A DNA stretch of 64,000 nt, taken from Nymphaea colorata. Lineage: Eukaryota > Streptophyta > Magnoliopsida > Nymphaeales > Nymphaeaceae. Position numbers and translations under genes: made by a program. This document shows, in pieces, positions 50,643 through 61,207 of this stretch. The stretch spans positions 18,677,289 through 18,741,288 of the forward strand of contig NC_045146.1 in the NCBI RefSeq assembly GCF_008831285.2, read 5' to 3'. Each line of letters starts with the position of its first letter. The stretch's first letter is position 1. The notes under the pieces are model-generated. The model was given only the letters and a program-made list of their open reading frames with translations, was not told the DNA's origin and did no database searches.

Positions 50643-52740
50643 TCTACTACTAGTATTACTGGCGGAGCCTGTAAGTCTCAGAAGAAGGTCCAGCTTGTGC
50701 TTCTACGTTTAATCAGGAGCCATAAGTTTTTTACAGCACTAGTATCACAGAAATCGCGAGAGTTTCAAAAACCTCATGAGATATTTTATTGCGATTTTCC
50801 CCTGAGATTTTAAATATTTTTTATTTTTCTTAATGTTTATTTTTTTTTTTAAAATTGCCGAGACTTGCTAGAAAAGACCCGAGAAAACCCTCGCTGAAAT
50901 TTTTCCGACAACGATATCTGTAAAGGTTTTTGGCCCATGTACACATAACAATTACACATATTTAAAAATAAGAGTAAAATAACAAAAAAATTAAAACGCA
51001 GAAATAAAAAGACAGATATGCAATTTTTCTAAAAAATACATACCAATATATAGGGTTCCAGTTATATAAGGACCAGCTAATTAAATATGAAAATTATGAG
51101 GAAGTGGATCTTTTATCACGTACGACTCACAAATTATCACGTTAAAAGCAATTTGTTTTTTGTTTGGGAGGTAAAAGTGCATCACAGCACTGCTCTTTAG
51201 GATATTTAATATGCCTTCTATGGATGCCAAAAATCTTTTAAGATGTTTTTCTTGTAAACTTGATCATACAAATGAATGCAAAATATATGAAAATATAAGG
51301 ATAGATGTAACATCTGTCAAGATTTTATTCTCGTGAAAATTAGATTTTATGATCTGAAAACCAGACCACTTGGGTAAGAGACAAAAACAAGAGCCATAAA
51401 ATTACTTATTAAAATAAATTTTTATAATTTAACCTTATAGATATGATCTTAAGAGTAATTTGACCAGAAACATATATTAACTTAGTTGTTTTTTTAGTTA
51501 AATAATTGTTTTTTAATAACAAAAAATGAACATCTCTTATAACATCAAAATTTTGATAGTAGAAAGATCAATTGTTTCATAACTTAAATTAAAACATGAT
51601 TGATATCAAATCAGTGTCTATAAACATATTAGACTGTTCATATTTTGCTTAAAACACTTTTAACAAGAATTTAAGGGGTCTGGTTTTTATCCCCTACCAA
51701 AGTGGTCTGAATATATATATATATATATATATATAGGATCTCACTGCTCTGATCTACCTGATCTGCATTACCCCTTCAGGTTTATAAGTAAATAGTCGTA
51801 CCCGACTCGGCCCGATCGAGTGCAATTTTCTGGTGTTATATACACAACAAAAAGCCTGATTACTGAAATTTGAGTGCCGGAACTTTGCGTGAGATTTAAT
51901 TACCAACCACAACAAGTCTAAATTAGGATCGACAAAGATGAAATTCTGTAAATGTTAAAGTAAAATGATCAGTTTATGTTACAATTAATTTGAACGTACT
52001 CTCATACTAATTCCTAACCGTTTTTCCTTTTCCCTGAATGTAACTCAAATGTACACATGAAATTTTGGTGGTAACGGGAAACATACCTAACATTTATAAT
52101 TTATGTAGTGTTCAACCTGACCTGGCACTTCTTTAAATATGTCTAACACTTTTTTCATCGGTTAATTTTGGCTTTTCTTTTAAAACAAGGTAAACTAATG
52201 AGCCAAAAATATTAAAAATCTTTTCCGAATATATTTCCCCCCTTTATGTTGATTATAATAAGTGGATTTCATATATTTTGTTTTATTTTCTTTGTGACAT
52301 ATTTTCTTTGTGACATCGAGTTCTGCTATATTTTAGAAATTTTGGGCTTCACGAGACGTTTATCGATTATTCATAGTATAATAGAAAGGGAGACAGGACA
52401 ATCTTTACATGTCATATCATGTCATATAGTTTCATGTCTAATGTCTAAAAAAAAAAAATCTTTAACCACTCGGTAACCCCAAACATCACCGAAGACTGTT
52501 CCTGAAATTTTTGAATTTCTGATCAATAATAAAAAAACATTAAGTGGCTTTTTAACCAAGCGAAGTGCATGAATTTATTTGTGGCTATGAGACGAAATAA
52601 TATAAAATTGGTTGTACAACTAATATAAAATCAAAACATTCTAAACCGCCAGATTGTTTGTTTTTATAAATCCTTTGGAGAATTTTTGCAGGTTTTGTCG
52701 ACACACCAAAATAATATTTGACGTTCATTTCCCGATTGCT
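50643..52740. other. Gene-free stretch upstream of the small HSP gene
   Basis: AT-rich with an (AT)n run at 51710-51735. Nothing with coding character was found. Confidence 0.5.
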
Positions 52741-52779
52741 TTCTAAATTGTAGAGAATGTAAGGACCCAAAAATTTGAT

Positions 52780-52787
52780 TTCCAGAA
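52780..52787 (+). promoter_or_regulatory. Heat-shock element core
   Basis: TTCCAGAA, a perfect TTCnnGAA pair, followed by a weak third unit (TCC). It lies about 220 bp upstream of the TATA box of the small HSP gene. Confidence 0.5.
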
Positions 52788-53000
52788 TGATCCGGACTCT
52801 CCAGAGCGTGGCGGTAACTCAGAGAACACGTAGTGGGGAGAGAGTCTTTTCCAGTGACGACACTAGATCGATCCCCTTGCTTCCACATTCTTCTTCACTG
52901 GTTTCTGGTTTCCGTTGGTCGCCATTAGACAGACCAAAGGAATCAAGGAGTCCCCTGGACGAGTCGAGAGAGATGAACCCCCACCATCTCCATCTCACTC

Positions 53001-53008
53001 TATAAATA
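53001..53008 (+). promoter_or_regulatory. TATA box of the small HSP gene
   Basis: TATAAATA, 136 bp before the start codon, in a good position for a leader of about 105 nt. Confidence 0.7.
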
Positions 53009-53143
53009 CCTCGACTGAGCTTTTGGGGAGGCAACAGTTTCGTGTTTCTGCGCTTATTGGACAAGTTAAACTATCAGGTCTCGTTTCTGCTGTGTCTTTA
53101 AAGTCTTGCCAGCAGAAGGCAGAAGGTGGGTGGTGACGGGAAG

Positions 53144-53933
53144 ATGAAGAGGGCATCTTTCTTGGTGTTGTTAATCGCGTCGTTGCTGGTGGGGGTGACG
53201 TTCCTGCCGCTGACGGCGAGCGCCCTGCTGCCCTACAGTAGGCTGTGGGACATGATGATTCCTCAGGAAGCCGTGGATCCCTTCAAGATCCTCGAACATT
53301 CCCCTATTACAATTTCCAAGTCTCTGGATATGACCTTGACCCTTGCTCGCGCCGATTGGATGGAGACGTCTCATGCTCATCTCATCACCCTCGACGTCCC
53401 TGGTACGTATCATCTTCTTCTTACCCTTTAATCTTTCGTTGGTCCGTGTTCTTTTGTTGCTTTGCAGTTGGTGTCCCTCTTTCGAACTCCAAAAAATGGA
53501 AGAAGAGGAGATTGGTGCTCTATCTCTCTCGATCTCTTGGCTTTTGAATTGGCATGAATGATTTCTCCAATAGTATTGCTGAAGGAGAGATATGTTCGGG
53601 AATGGAATTGCAGGAGTGAAGAAGGAGGACATACAGATTGAGGTAGAGGAGGGAAGGGTACTGAGGATCAGCGGCGAGAGGAAAGAGGAGGAGAAGGAGG
53701 CGGAAGGCGACAAGTGGCACCGGGGGGAGAGGCCCGTCGGCAAGTTCTGGCGGCAGTTCCGGCTGCCCTTCAATGCGAACTTGGATGCCGTCAAGGCACA
53801 CCTGGAGAATGGTGTTTTGAAGGTAACCATCCCCAAGCTGACGGAAGGGAAGGGTAGACAGCCTAAGGTCATCGACATCGTGGAAAATCCGTCTGCCGGC
53901 GACATCAGCGCCTCCAAGGCCGAGCTGAAATGA
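53144..53933 (+). CDS. ER-type small heat-shock protein (HSP22 class)
   Basis: Two exons, 53144-53402 and 53614-53933, joined within a Gly codon (DVPG-VKKEDI), give 192 aa, close to the 195 aa of the Arabidopsis ER member. Residues 1-27 form a signal peptide (MKR then a hydrophobic run ending SASA). The alpha-crystallin domain covers about 77-170: the [17 protein letters not shown] and [11 protein letters not shown] blocks, the ER-class [19 protein letters not shown] segment, and [16 protein letters not shown] (IxI/V-type) motif follows. It should hold unfolded proteins in the endoplasmic reticulum during heat stress. The C-terminus is KAELK: a KDEL-like KAEL followed by one extra Lys. The 211-bp intron is notable, since most plant cytosolic and ER small HSP genes are intronless. 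The ATG chosen is the first one that gives the signal peptide. Confidence 0.93.
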
Positions 53934-54299
53934 AACCGCTAGCAGAAGTTGCTCTGCTGCGGCCTCCTAGAGTCTCATCTACCGTTCTGTTCGTCCTTAG
54001 TTAGTTCGGTTGTAGTGTATGTGAAGCAGAATATTTTGTGTAATGGAACTACTTTGGTGCATAAGAATAAACAAAAAGGTACTTGGTTTTGCTGGTTAAT
54101 CTAAGTCAATCTAAACAAGCTTGAGCTCATATCAGCGCTCAAGCCTGAATTTAGCCAAGCTTTGTAACTTTGTTTGAAAAAAGAAAAAAAGAACAGAAAT
54201 GCTTAGAGTGCAACCTCCTTTAAAGTTAAAAGAGAAAGAACCGACCACACCAACAACAGGACCTTACTTGAACACTTACTGGATCATAGAGTGGAAGAC

Positions 54300-55100
54300 C
54301 ATTTATGCTTACTTCTTAGAACAGTTTTCTCCACTCCAACCTCGGCTTGTTCTCGGTCGAGTTTAGACAAGTTGAGATTGAGTAACTGGATCTATTTTGC
54401 TGCATCTTTATGTTTACCTCTTAAAGTGTTTACTCAAGCCCAACCTCAGCTCGTTCTTGAGTCGAGTTTAGCTCCATCCATTTTGCATCTCAGTTTACCT
54501 CTTGGCTCTTAGAAGTGTTTATTCCAGCCCAACCTCATTTCATTCTCAAGTCAAGTTGAGACAAAGTTGAGAACGAGTAGTTCGATCCATTTTGCATCTC
54601 AGTTTACCTCTGTGTTTATTTGAGCCCAACCTCCTTTCATTCTCAAGTCAAGTTTAGACAAAGTTGAGAACGAGTAGCTCGAGTCATTTTGCATCTCAGT
54701 TCACCTCTTGGCTCTTAGAAGTGTTTATTCGAGCCCAACCTCCTTTCATTCTCAAGTCAAGTTTAGAGAAAGTTGAGAACGAGTAGCTCGATCCATTTTG
54801 CTGCAACTTATGCTTTATCTCTTATAAGTGTTTCTAGTTTAGCCAAGTTGATACTGTGCAGCTTGATCCATTTTGCTGCATCTTTATGTTTACCTCTTAG
54901 AAAAGTTTACTCGAGCTCATTCTTGGCTCATTCTCATAATCAAGTTTAGACAAGCCGAGATCGAGTAGCTCGATCTATTTTGCTGATTCTTTATGTTTAC
55001 TTCTTAGAAGAGTACTCTGGAGCCCAACCTTGGCTTGTCTCCAGTCGAGTTTACATGAGTTGAGATTGAGTAACTCTACCCATTGTGCATCCCAACTCGG
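54300..55100. repeat. Tandem repeat of about 100-bp units behind the small HSP gene
   Basis: A unit containing CCCAACCTC, TCTCAAGTC(A/G)AGTTTAGA, GAACGAGTAGCTCGATC, CATTTTGC and TTTACCTCTTGGCTCTTAGA recurs. Anchors CCAACCT lie near 54336, 54440, 54530, 54627, 54736 and 55025, spaced about 90-110 bp, with a more diverged unit between the last two. The words resemble the CTCGAGC-rich elements elsewhere in the window. Confidence 0.85.
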
Positions 55101-55430
55101 GCCAGAGTGGGTTCCTTCCGACTTACCATTTTATTTTTTTCACTAGTTCAACTTCAGTTAGCAATGTTGGCTTCATCAATCGTAATAAAACCAACGAAGA
55201 AAAAGAAAAAGAGACAATGATAGGACAATCTTTTTTTCTCATGAGAAATTTAAACTATTCAACCTGTCAATAGTTTTAGGAGCAAAAACTTACTTTTACC
55301 GCTCAGTTTGTAATAGAAAAGTTTACCAAAGGGGTCACCTCAACTTTTAAATTAAAAATAAGAAACTTGAGTACGTTTTTAGTAAACTTATTTTTGTATT
55401 GTCGCTTGTAAATGCAATTTAAAGTTTTTC

Positions 55431-55607
55431 TTTTTACAACGGAAGGAGGAAATGAAGGCAGTGCTGGATAAAGTTAAGCGTGAAGCAATAGGAAGGGAAA
55501 AGGCAATTGCAAAAGCATTCAAGCTTGAGGTGGAGAGTTTCAAATCTGCTGTTGATGCCAGCAAAATGGCTATACAAGTGAAAGATGAAGCCTATGCACG
55601 AAGATGA
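55431..55607 (+). pseudogene. Orphan coding fragment, coiled-coil-like
   Basis: An open frame with an ATG at 55452 and TGA at 55605 reads EEMKAVLDKVKREAIGREK and continues with Ala/Lys/Glu-rich heptad-like sequence to EAYARR. The amphipathic, charged composition and GC-richer codons stand out from the AT-rich surroundings, so it is likely an exon or piece of one captured from a real gene. I do not recognise the source family. No other exons are visible nearby. Confidence 0.4.
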
Positions 55608-55609
55608 GA

Positions 55610-57045
55610 ATTTTTTCCCCTCAAAAAAATTTGGGGCCATCAAACATGGCCTGAAACAAGAAAAAGAAAATTTGGCCTGAAACAAGAAAAAGAAAATTTT
55701 ACCCTACCGTGGAGATTTTGAAAAATTTCCTCCTCAAACAAATCCAAGCCATGAAACGTGGCCTAAAAGAGTTTTAGCAAGTCTTCTCAACGTAAAAAAA
55801 AATGTTTAACTTCTTTAATATGGGATCTTGAAAGGGGAACCAAAATTTGATTTCCAATCACCGTGAAGACTGTATAGAGTCTGACTGTTGCTCAGAGAAC
55901 AAAGTCGTGGGATGAAATGTGCGAAAGATGCGGTCTCTTGCCCATCGACCCGCACAGATCGTTCTCCTTCCTTGGCCAGGAAAAATACTGTTTATGAAGG
56001 GTTTTTTTTCCCTTTTTTATACGCTTTCAACCAGTTTCAATGGGCGCCATCAAACTTAGCAAAAACTCTCCCGCTCAAAACTAGTTTCCAGGTTAAATTT
56101 ACCCTGGATAAAGGTCAGACCCGTGAGGGTTCGACTTTTTTTCGGCGATAATTTTTTTGCCGTTAAGGCTTCATCCATCGCGCTTCTCTCCCTCGCCGCA
56201 GCTTCCACACAGACAAATGTCGCCCTTCGCTGCTGCCGACTCTCTCGCCTCTTGCCTGCCGACCCATCATTGTCGTCGCCACTCGTCCATGCTGCCGCTG
56301 CCCTCCCCTGAAATTTTCCTCCAATGATTCAATGGTTCCTTAACTGCTTGCCGCTGCTGCTGCCATCGCCACTCGCTGGCGTTGTGGCCATCACCGTCGC
56401 CCTTCACTGCTCCCTCCTTGCCAGACGCCGAGCATCCTGCCGAACGACCTCCCTTGACTCCCCCTTTGCCGGACGCTCCTCAGTCTTCACGGTTGCCTCC
56501 CTGCTGGATGTCACCTCTCGTAGGCCATTCTCAGGAGAACAATCTTTCCTATCTACATGGTTCATATTTGACGTATCTTGGTGACCAGTAAATTTGACAT
56601 CAGCGTCGAGGGAGCGTGATTTCTTTCTTGTAGCTCATTCCTCTTTTGGAGGCATTAAATTTTTCTGTTTAGGTTGGTGCATCAGCTTCCGTATGCAACA
56701 TCGCAATGTTTTCTTTCTCCATGCAGGTCTCCATTGTCATTGATGCTTATGAATGGCATTCTGATTTGGTCAGTCCATGGGTTTTAAACTAGGATGAATC
56801 GGGGACTCATCCTAGTGTCGTGCAATTTCCGACTACAAACTCTTCCCTATTGCTCTACCTGAACTTATTTATATCAGAAGATGAATCAATAAGCAGGATG
56901 ATTGGGTTTGAAAATTTTATGTCAAACTATAAACTATGCATTTTTTACCCTTCAAAAAAATTCCAAGCCATCAAACATGGCTTGAAACAAGAAAAAAAAA
57001 ATTTCCCTTCAAAAAAATCCAAGCCATCAAACTTGGCCTAAAAGG
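55610..57045. repeat. Dispersed CCAAGCCATCAAACATGGC repeats
   Basis: The phrase CAAAAAAAT(T)CCAAGCCATCAAACATGGC-CTGAAACAAG recurs in variants at about 55620-55780 and 56955-57040, and a shorter version occurs near 56045. Between them lies a GC-rich patch (56150-56580) with CTCCCT/TGCTGCC words and short open frames but no recognised protein. Confidence 0.55.
55838..55975 (+). repeat. Degenerate duplicate of the small HSP promoter
   Basis: Shared words in the same order as upstream of the small HSP gene: AAATTTGATTTCCA (52771 and 55844), CTCAGAGAACA (52818 and 55891) and AGATCG followed by a CTTGCTTCC/CTTCCTTGG stretch (52865 and 55956). The first two are 45-46 bp apart in both copies. The second copy has lost the GAA half of the heat-shock element (TTCCAATC for TTCCAGAA), and no small HSP coding sequence follows. 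Confidence 0.65.
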
Positions 57046-57060
57046 TGTCTGGTTTTTGTG

Positions 57061-57760
57061 TTAGAGAGGCAAGGGAATCTGAGATAAACTCGACCAGTCT
57101 GAGAGATATAACCCCACCATCAACTTGAGTATCTTTTTAGATAAAACAGGTAATTTTCTAACTAATTTGGGGCCTTTTAAAGTTTCTGTAGAAAAAAAAA
57201 CCTCAATCATAACAAGCCACATGTCAAAATTTAATTCAGCAGTCAGCGAGTCGGATCGGCAGGTTGGGCAGGAGTAAGTTCCACAGAGCAATCACTTGAA
57301 GAGACATAAACCATGGTAAGTATGGTGGCATGTGGTGACAACGATGTGATCGGTCAGGCCGAACTCTTCACAGCATATGACACAGTCATCATCGCCAACG
57401 CGCTCTAGGAGCCGATCACAACTAGGTTTACCAGCCTCTTCGTCACTTATCTCTATGTGCATTCTACACGGGGTTGTTGTTGTTGTTGATCGGTAAAGAC
57501 AGTCCAAAGAGATGGGTTGTTGTTCCTGACCACTTTCATCTTGTTCATAATGGTTCTTACAACCTCAGCTTCTGCCTTCTCGGCAGCCTCGGGATCCATA
57601 TACATGTCAATGTGCAAGGTATTGTAGGCCAGATGCTCTGCATAACTAACATAACAAATTTGCATAGACTATGTGGTGATGATCTTCTGCTCATAGCAGC
57701 GTTGGCTCTTTGTCACATCGCCATCTTCCCCGATGATGTTCAAGGTATCTTTTAGGAAGA
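57061..57760 (-). pseudogene. RING-H2 finger protein pseudogene
   Basis: On the minus strand the frame holds the RING-H2 ligand pattern: CVICCEEF, then TTCHHTYHGLC, then YSCPTCRSDS. The conserved Trp expected before the last Cys pair (CxxxWL) is replaced by TGA at 57294-57292, giving CLFK-stop-LLCGTYSC in one unbroken reading frame. Upstream, an acidic helical stretch (DPEAAEKAEAEVVRTIMNK) lies in another frame and is preceded by TAG in that frame (near 57670), so a frameshift near a (CAA)n run around 57480 and a second nonsense codon also separate the parts. Intact relatives are RING-type E3 ubiquitin ligases. No intron is needed, suggesting a single-exon gene or a processed copy. Confidence 0.8.
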
Positions 57761-59095
57761 ACCCTATATTTACTAGGAACCCGCTCTCTGTGAAGGAATA
57801 GCTTAAGGGGGTTTTATTTTTTCAATGGAACCCCTCACTTTGATGTCAATCTCCATCTCTCTTTAGAAGAAAGAAATGGTTGGTAGAAGAAGTCTAAGGT
57901 TTCTTTTTTTCCTCTTTTATTGGGAGGAGGACATTGGTCTCCTTAGGCCCGATATTTATAGTCTTAAGCCATTATGACTAAATTAATAAGTGGAGATGCC
58001 TTCGACGTTTTTATTATTAACTTGACAATTTGCACGTTAGATTTATATGAAAATAACAAATATAGATGTGGTTTAAGTCATAGTCATAAAATTTGTGTGT
58101 GTGTGTGTGTGTTATTTTTAAATATGCATAAAACACAAAAAATAAGTCAGTGATTTTAAACTTTAAAGACCCACCATTTTTGGAAAAAAACCAAAATAAA
58201 AAAGATGTGTATTAAGTGGTTTTTCATCTACTTTAATGACAAATTGCTTGTTCTCAATTTTTTTTATTTGCTGCTTATTCATTTAGTTTTTTGATGTTTG
58301 GATTATTAGTTTCTTACATATTTAAATTTTTTCCTATTTTTTCCTAATTTTTATGTTGTGAAATAGCTTCTGATTTTTGTGCATATTTTTTTTTTAAGAA
58401 ATCAATTTTTATCCTAGATAAATTTCCTGAGACAACATCGAAATCCCAGTAGGGACGCTCACTAGACGTCGGTGGCCATATATGAGTCTCTCTCTCTCTT
58501 CCGGCCGTTGTCTAATGATATTTTTTATGTGCAGTGGCTGAGAGGGAGCAGTCCCATTCTTTTTTTATTTTGTTATTTTTTCCTAGTTGTTTGGTGAACA
58601 TACTGCTAAGAAGGAAACCTTTTGAATGCTTTTTCCACTCTAAGTGCTAGCGATGGTACCTTTCCTAGATTTTCTTTTCGTTTGGAAATTTTAGGTTCTC
58701 CTCAACATTGAGTTCATGTTTAGTGTATCTTCTTTTTACCATCTGGATTTTAGTCTTTACATTTTGTTTGGGTGGAGATGACGGTTTTGCCTTGTTTCAT
58801 TGAGATAACTTTCCAAATATTTCTTTTACATTCTTATTATGATTGAGTTTTTTTTTTTTTTTTACATAAACTTAAAAAAGGCCCCAAATTCCCTGTTTTA
58901 TCTAGAAAGATACTCAAGTTTTGGAATGCAAGCTACAATATGCAATTTTTTCTTACAATTATGATTCGGGGAAAGTGACAACCAAATTTTACACTACAGC
59001 AATAAGATGGACCTACAAGATCCGGGATTTTTTGTCCAATCAAAAGGTAGCTCATAATTTAAGTCCGTAGTGGTGCCGACTGCATTAGGTTTGGG
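57761..59095. other. Gene-free stretch
   Basis: Contains (GT)9 at 58095-58112 and several T homopolymers. No gene recognised. Confidence 0.5.
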
Positions 59096-61029
59096 TAGGG
59101 ATGTCAACGGATCGGATTCGAATCGGATATCCGATCCGAAATGCTCTTACAAAGTCGGATTTAGTGATACTAACCTGATATCAGAATATCCGAATTCGAA
59201 CTTCAACATGATAACCGAATCCGAACCACGTGAGCCCGATATCCGAATCCGGATTCAGTTTTAAGTAAATATCCGATCGAATGTAACCTGATATCCAAAT
59301 ATCCGAATCCGAACCACGTGAGCCCGATATCCGAATCCGAACCACGCGAGCGGTGAATGTTGAGTTGTGGTGTAGCCTCCAGGTTTTGAAATGTAAACAT
59401 AGCCAAACCCACTAACTTAACACCATGAATGAATTAGAACATAAATATTATATATGGTATAATCTCATTAAGAGCTGATTTTTTCATGGAGTTGCATGTA
59501 ACAATATTTTTATAGAAATTATATACACCATTTAACTTAAAATATTTTAAAATATATATAATTAATTAACTAAATAATACTATGTTTAATTAATTTCTTT
59601 TTTAATTAAGTAAACTATTCTAGTTAAGACATCAATTAAGCATGATATCATAAATAATATATTTACTTAATTGAAATAATAAATAAAACTTCAATAAAGA
59701 AATTCAATAAAATGGGAATTTTAAAAAATATGAAAAAGATACTTTTAAAGCTACAATTCTTTTAATGGACCGTAATGTCAAATTGGTTACAAGAATAGCT
59801 ATATTATATATTAAAAAAATAACAAGTTTTAAAAAAAATATTGACATGTATTTCACCTATGAAAAAAAAAGTTGATAGCAAAAAATATAATTTTTAAAAA
59901 AGCAAAACTTAAAAAAAAAATATGTTTTATTAATAAATAGAAATCTTAAACGCATTATGATATTCATTTTAAGTTTCATTGTGCATAATCTCACTATGAA
60001 AAACTGCTAAACTTACAAAAAAGTTTTATTTATCAAATTAGCAATTTACTTATTTAATCAATCAAGTAAATTACTTTGTATAATTATACAATTCATTCAA
60101 AAGGCTTAAGTATTCGATAAGTAACACATAATTCACAAACTTGAAAACAAAAGCCTCTAACTAAGTAGGAAAACAACAAATTGTATGATTTAATAAACTA
60201 AACAAATTATATGATTTAATAAACTATCTTATATTATATATCGTTGGAGTGATTATACAGTTTTATGTATAAAAAACAACTATTTGATGGAGGTAAGAGG
60301 AATAATAAATTATTTGTTATATCAATGAACATTCATTTTACAGATGTAACACAAACTATTTCAATTAACTCAATCAAATGAAAAGAAAAATGTCTTTTTT
60401 TAAATGAGAAATAATATGGATCACCTAATTTAATAATTCTTAATAAGAAATCATCACAAAATCATAATTTACTTAATTAAAATATGTTATTATTTAAAAT
60501 AGACCAATCAATGTTCAATATGCATATTTAATTTGAAAAAAATGCGAAAGTTAAACATACTAGTTGTTAGACCAGTCAAAGTTCAATATACTATTTATTT
60601 TCAGCAAGTATTTAAAAAAAAAAGAATTTATCAAAAATATATGTAAAAATAATTTAAAACGTCCTTAAACAACTTAAAGACATAAAAGTCAAATATGATA
60701 AGTTATGAGCATAAAGAACTTATTGAGAAAATTAATAAGCTAACAGTTAAAACATTTTAACCAAACTCATTTTAAAAACTCGACTTGTTAAAAAATATTA
60801 AGAAATCAAGCATATCTTAAAAAATTTAAAAATAGAGATAAACTCATTTTAATAATTAAGTTGAATTCGAGTTCACTAAACTTGGTGTAAAATGGTTAAC
60901 AACTTTTACATACTCATTTTTTAATTAAAACAACCGGTTTCAAAACCTGTAAAATTCAAAAATTTAAAATTTTTTCATTCCACCAAACGCATAAAAATTC
61001 GACCGGAGTTTCGAAAAGAAATTTCCACG

Positions 61030-61207
61030 TCCAGGGCACGCGAGCGCCTCTTCACGTCTTCCTTCTCTTCTTCTCTTCCTTCCTGTGCCGCAGCTGCTCC
61101 ATCTTCTTTATCTTCTTTCCAGAACAGGCGCGTCCCCATTCTCCTCTCCTTCTCCGCATCATAGTTCCATGCAGCCTCGAGCCTTCCGTTCTTCTCTTTC
61201 TCGCAAG
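61030..61207 (+). other. Gene-like leader and first exon inside the large hAT-like element
   Basis: A GC-richer, pyrimidine-rich leader (61030-61168) leads to an ATG at 61169 and 13 codons (MQPRAFRSSLSRK), followed by a good donor, AAG|GTAGTG at 61208. The next 2 kb is T-rich and intron-like, with CT repeats just after the donor. The Arg/Ser-rich peptide could start an organelle transit peptide. A possible second exon begins after TTCGTAG near 62834 (VKDLLTMEGAILLTE), but I do not recognise it. The simplest reading is a captured 5' end of a host gene; whether it is expressed is unknown. Confidence 0.4.

Noticed and set aside
53171..53917. 248-codon minus-strand open frame opposite the small HSP gene
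   Set aside because: It reads through the small HSP intron and both exons on the wrong strand, matches no family, and the plus-strand exons are clearly the real gene.
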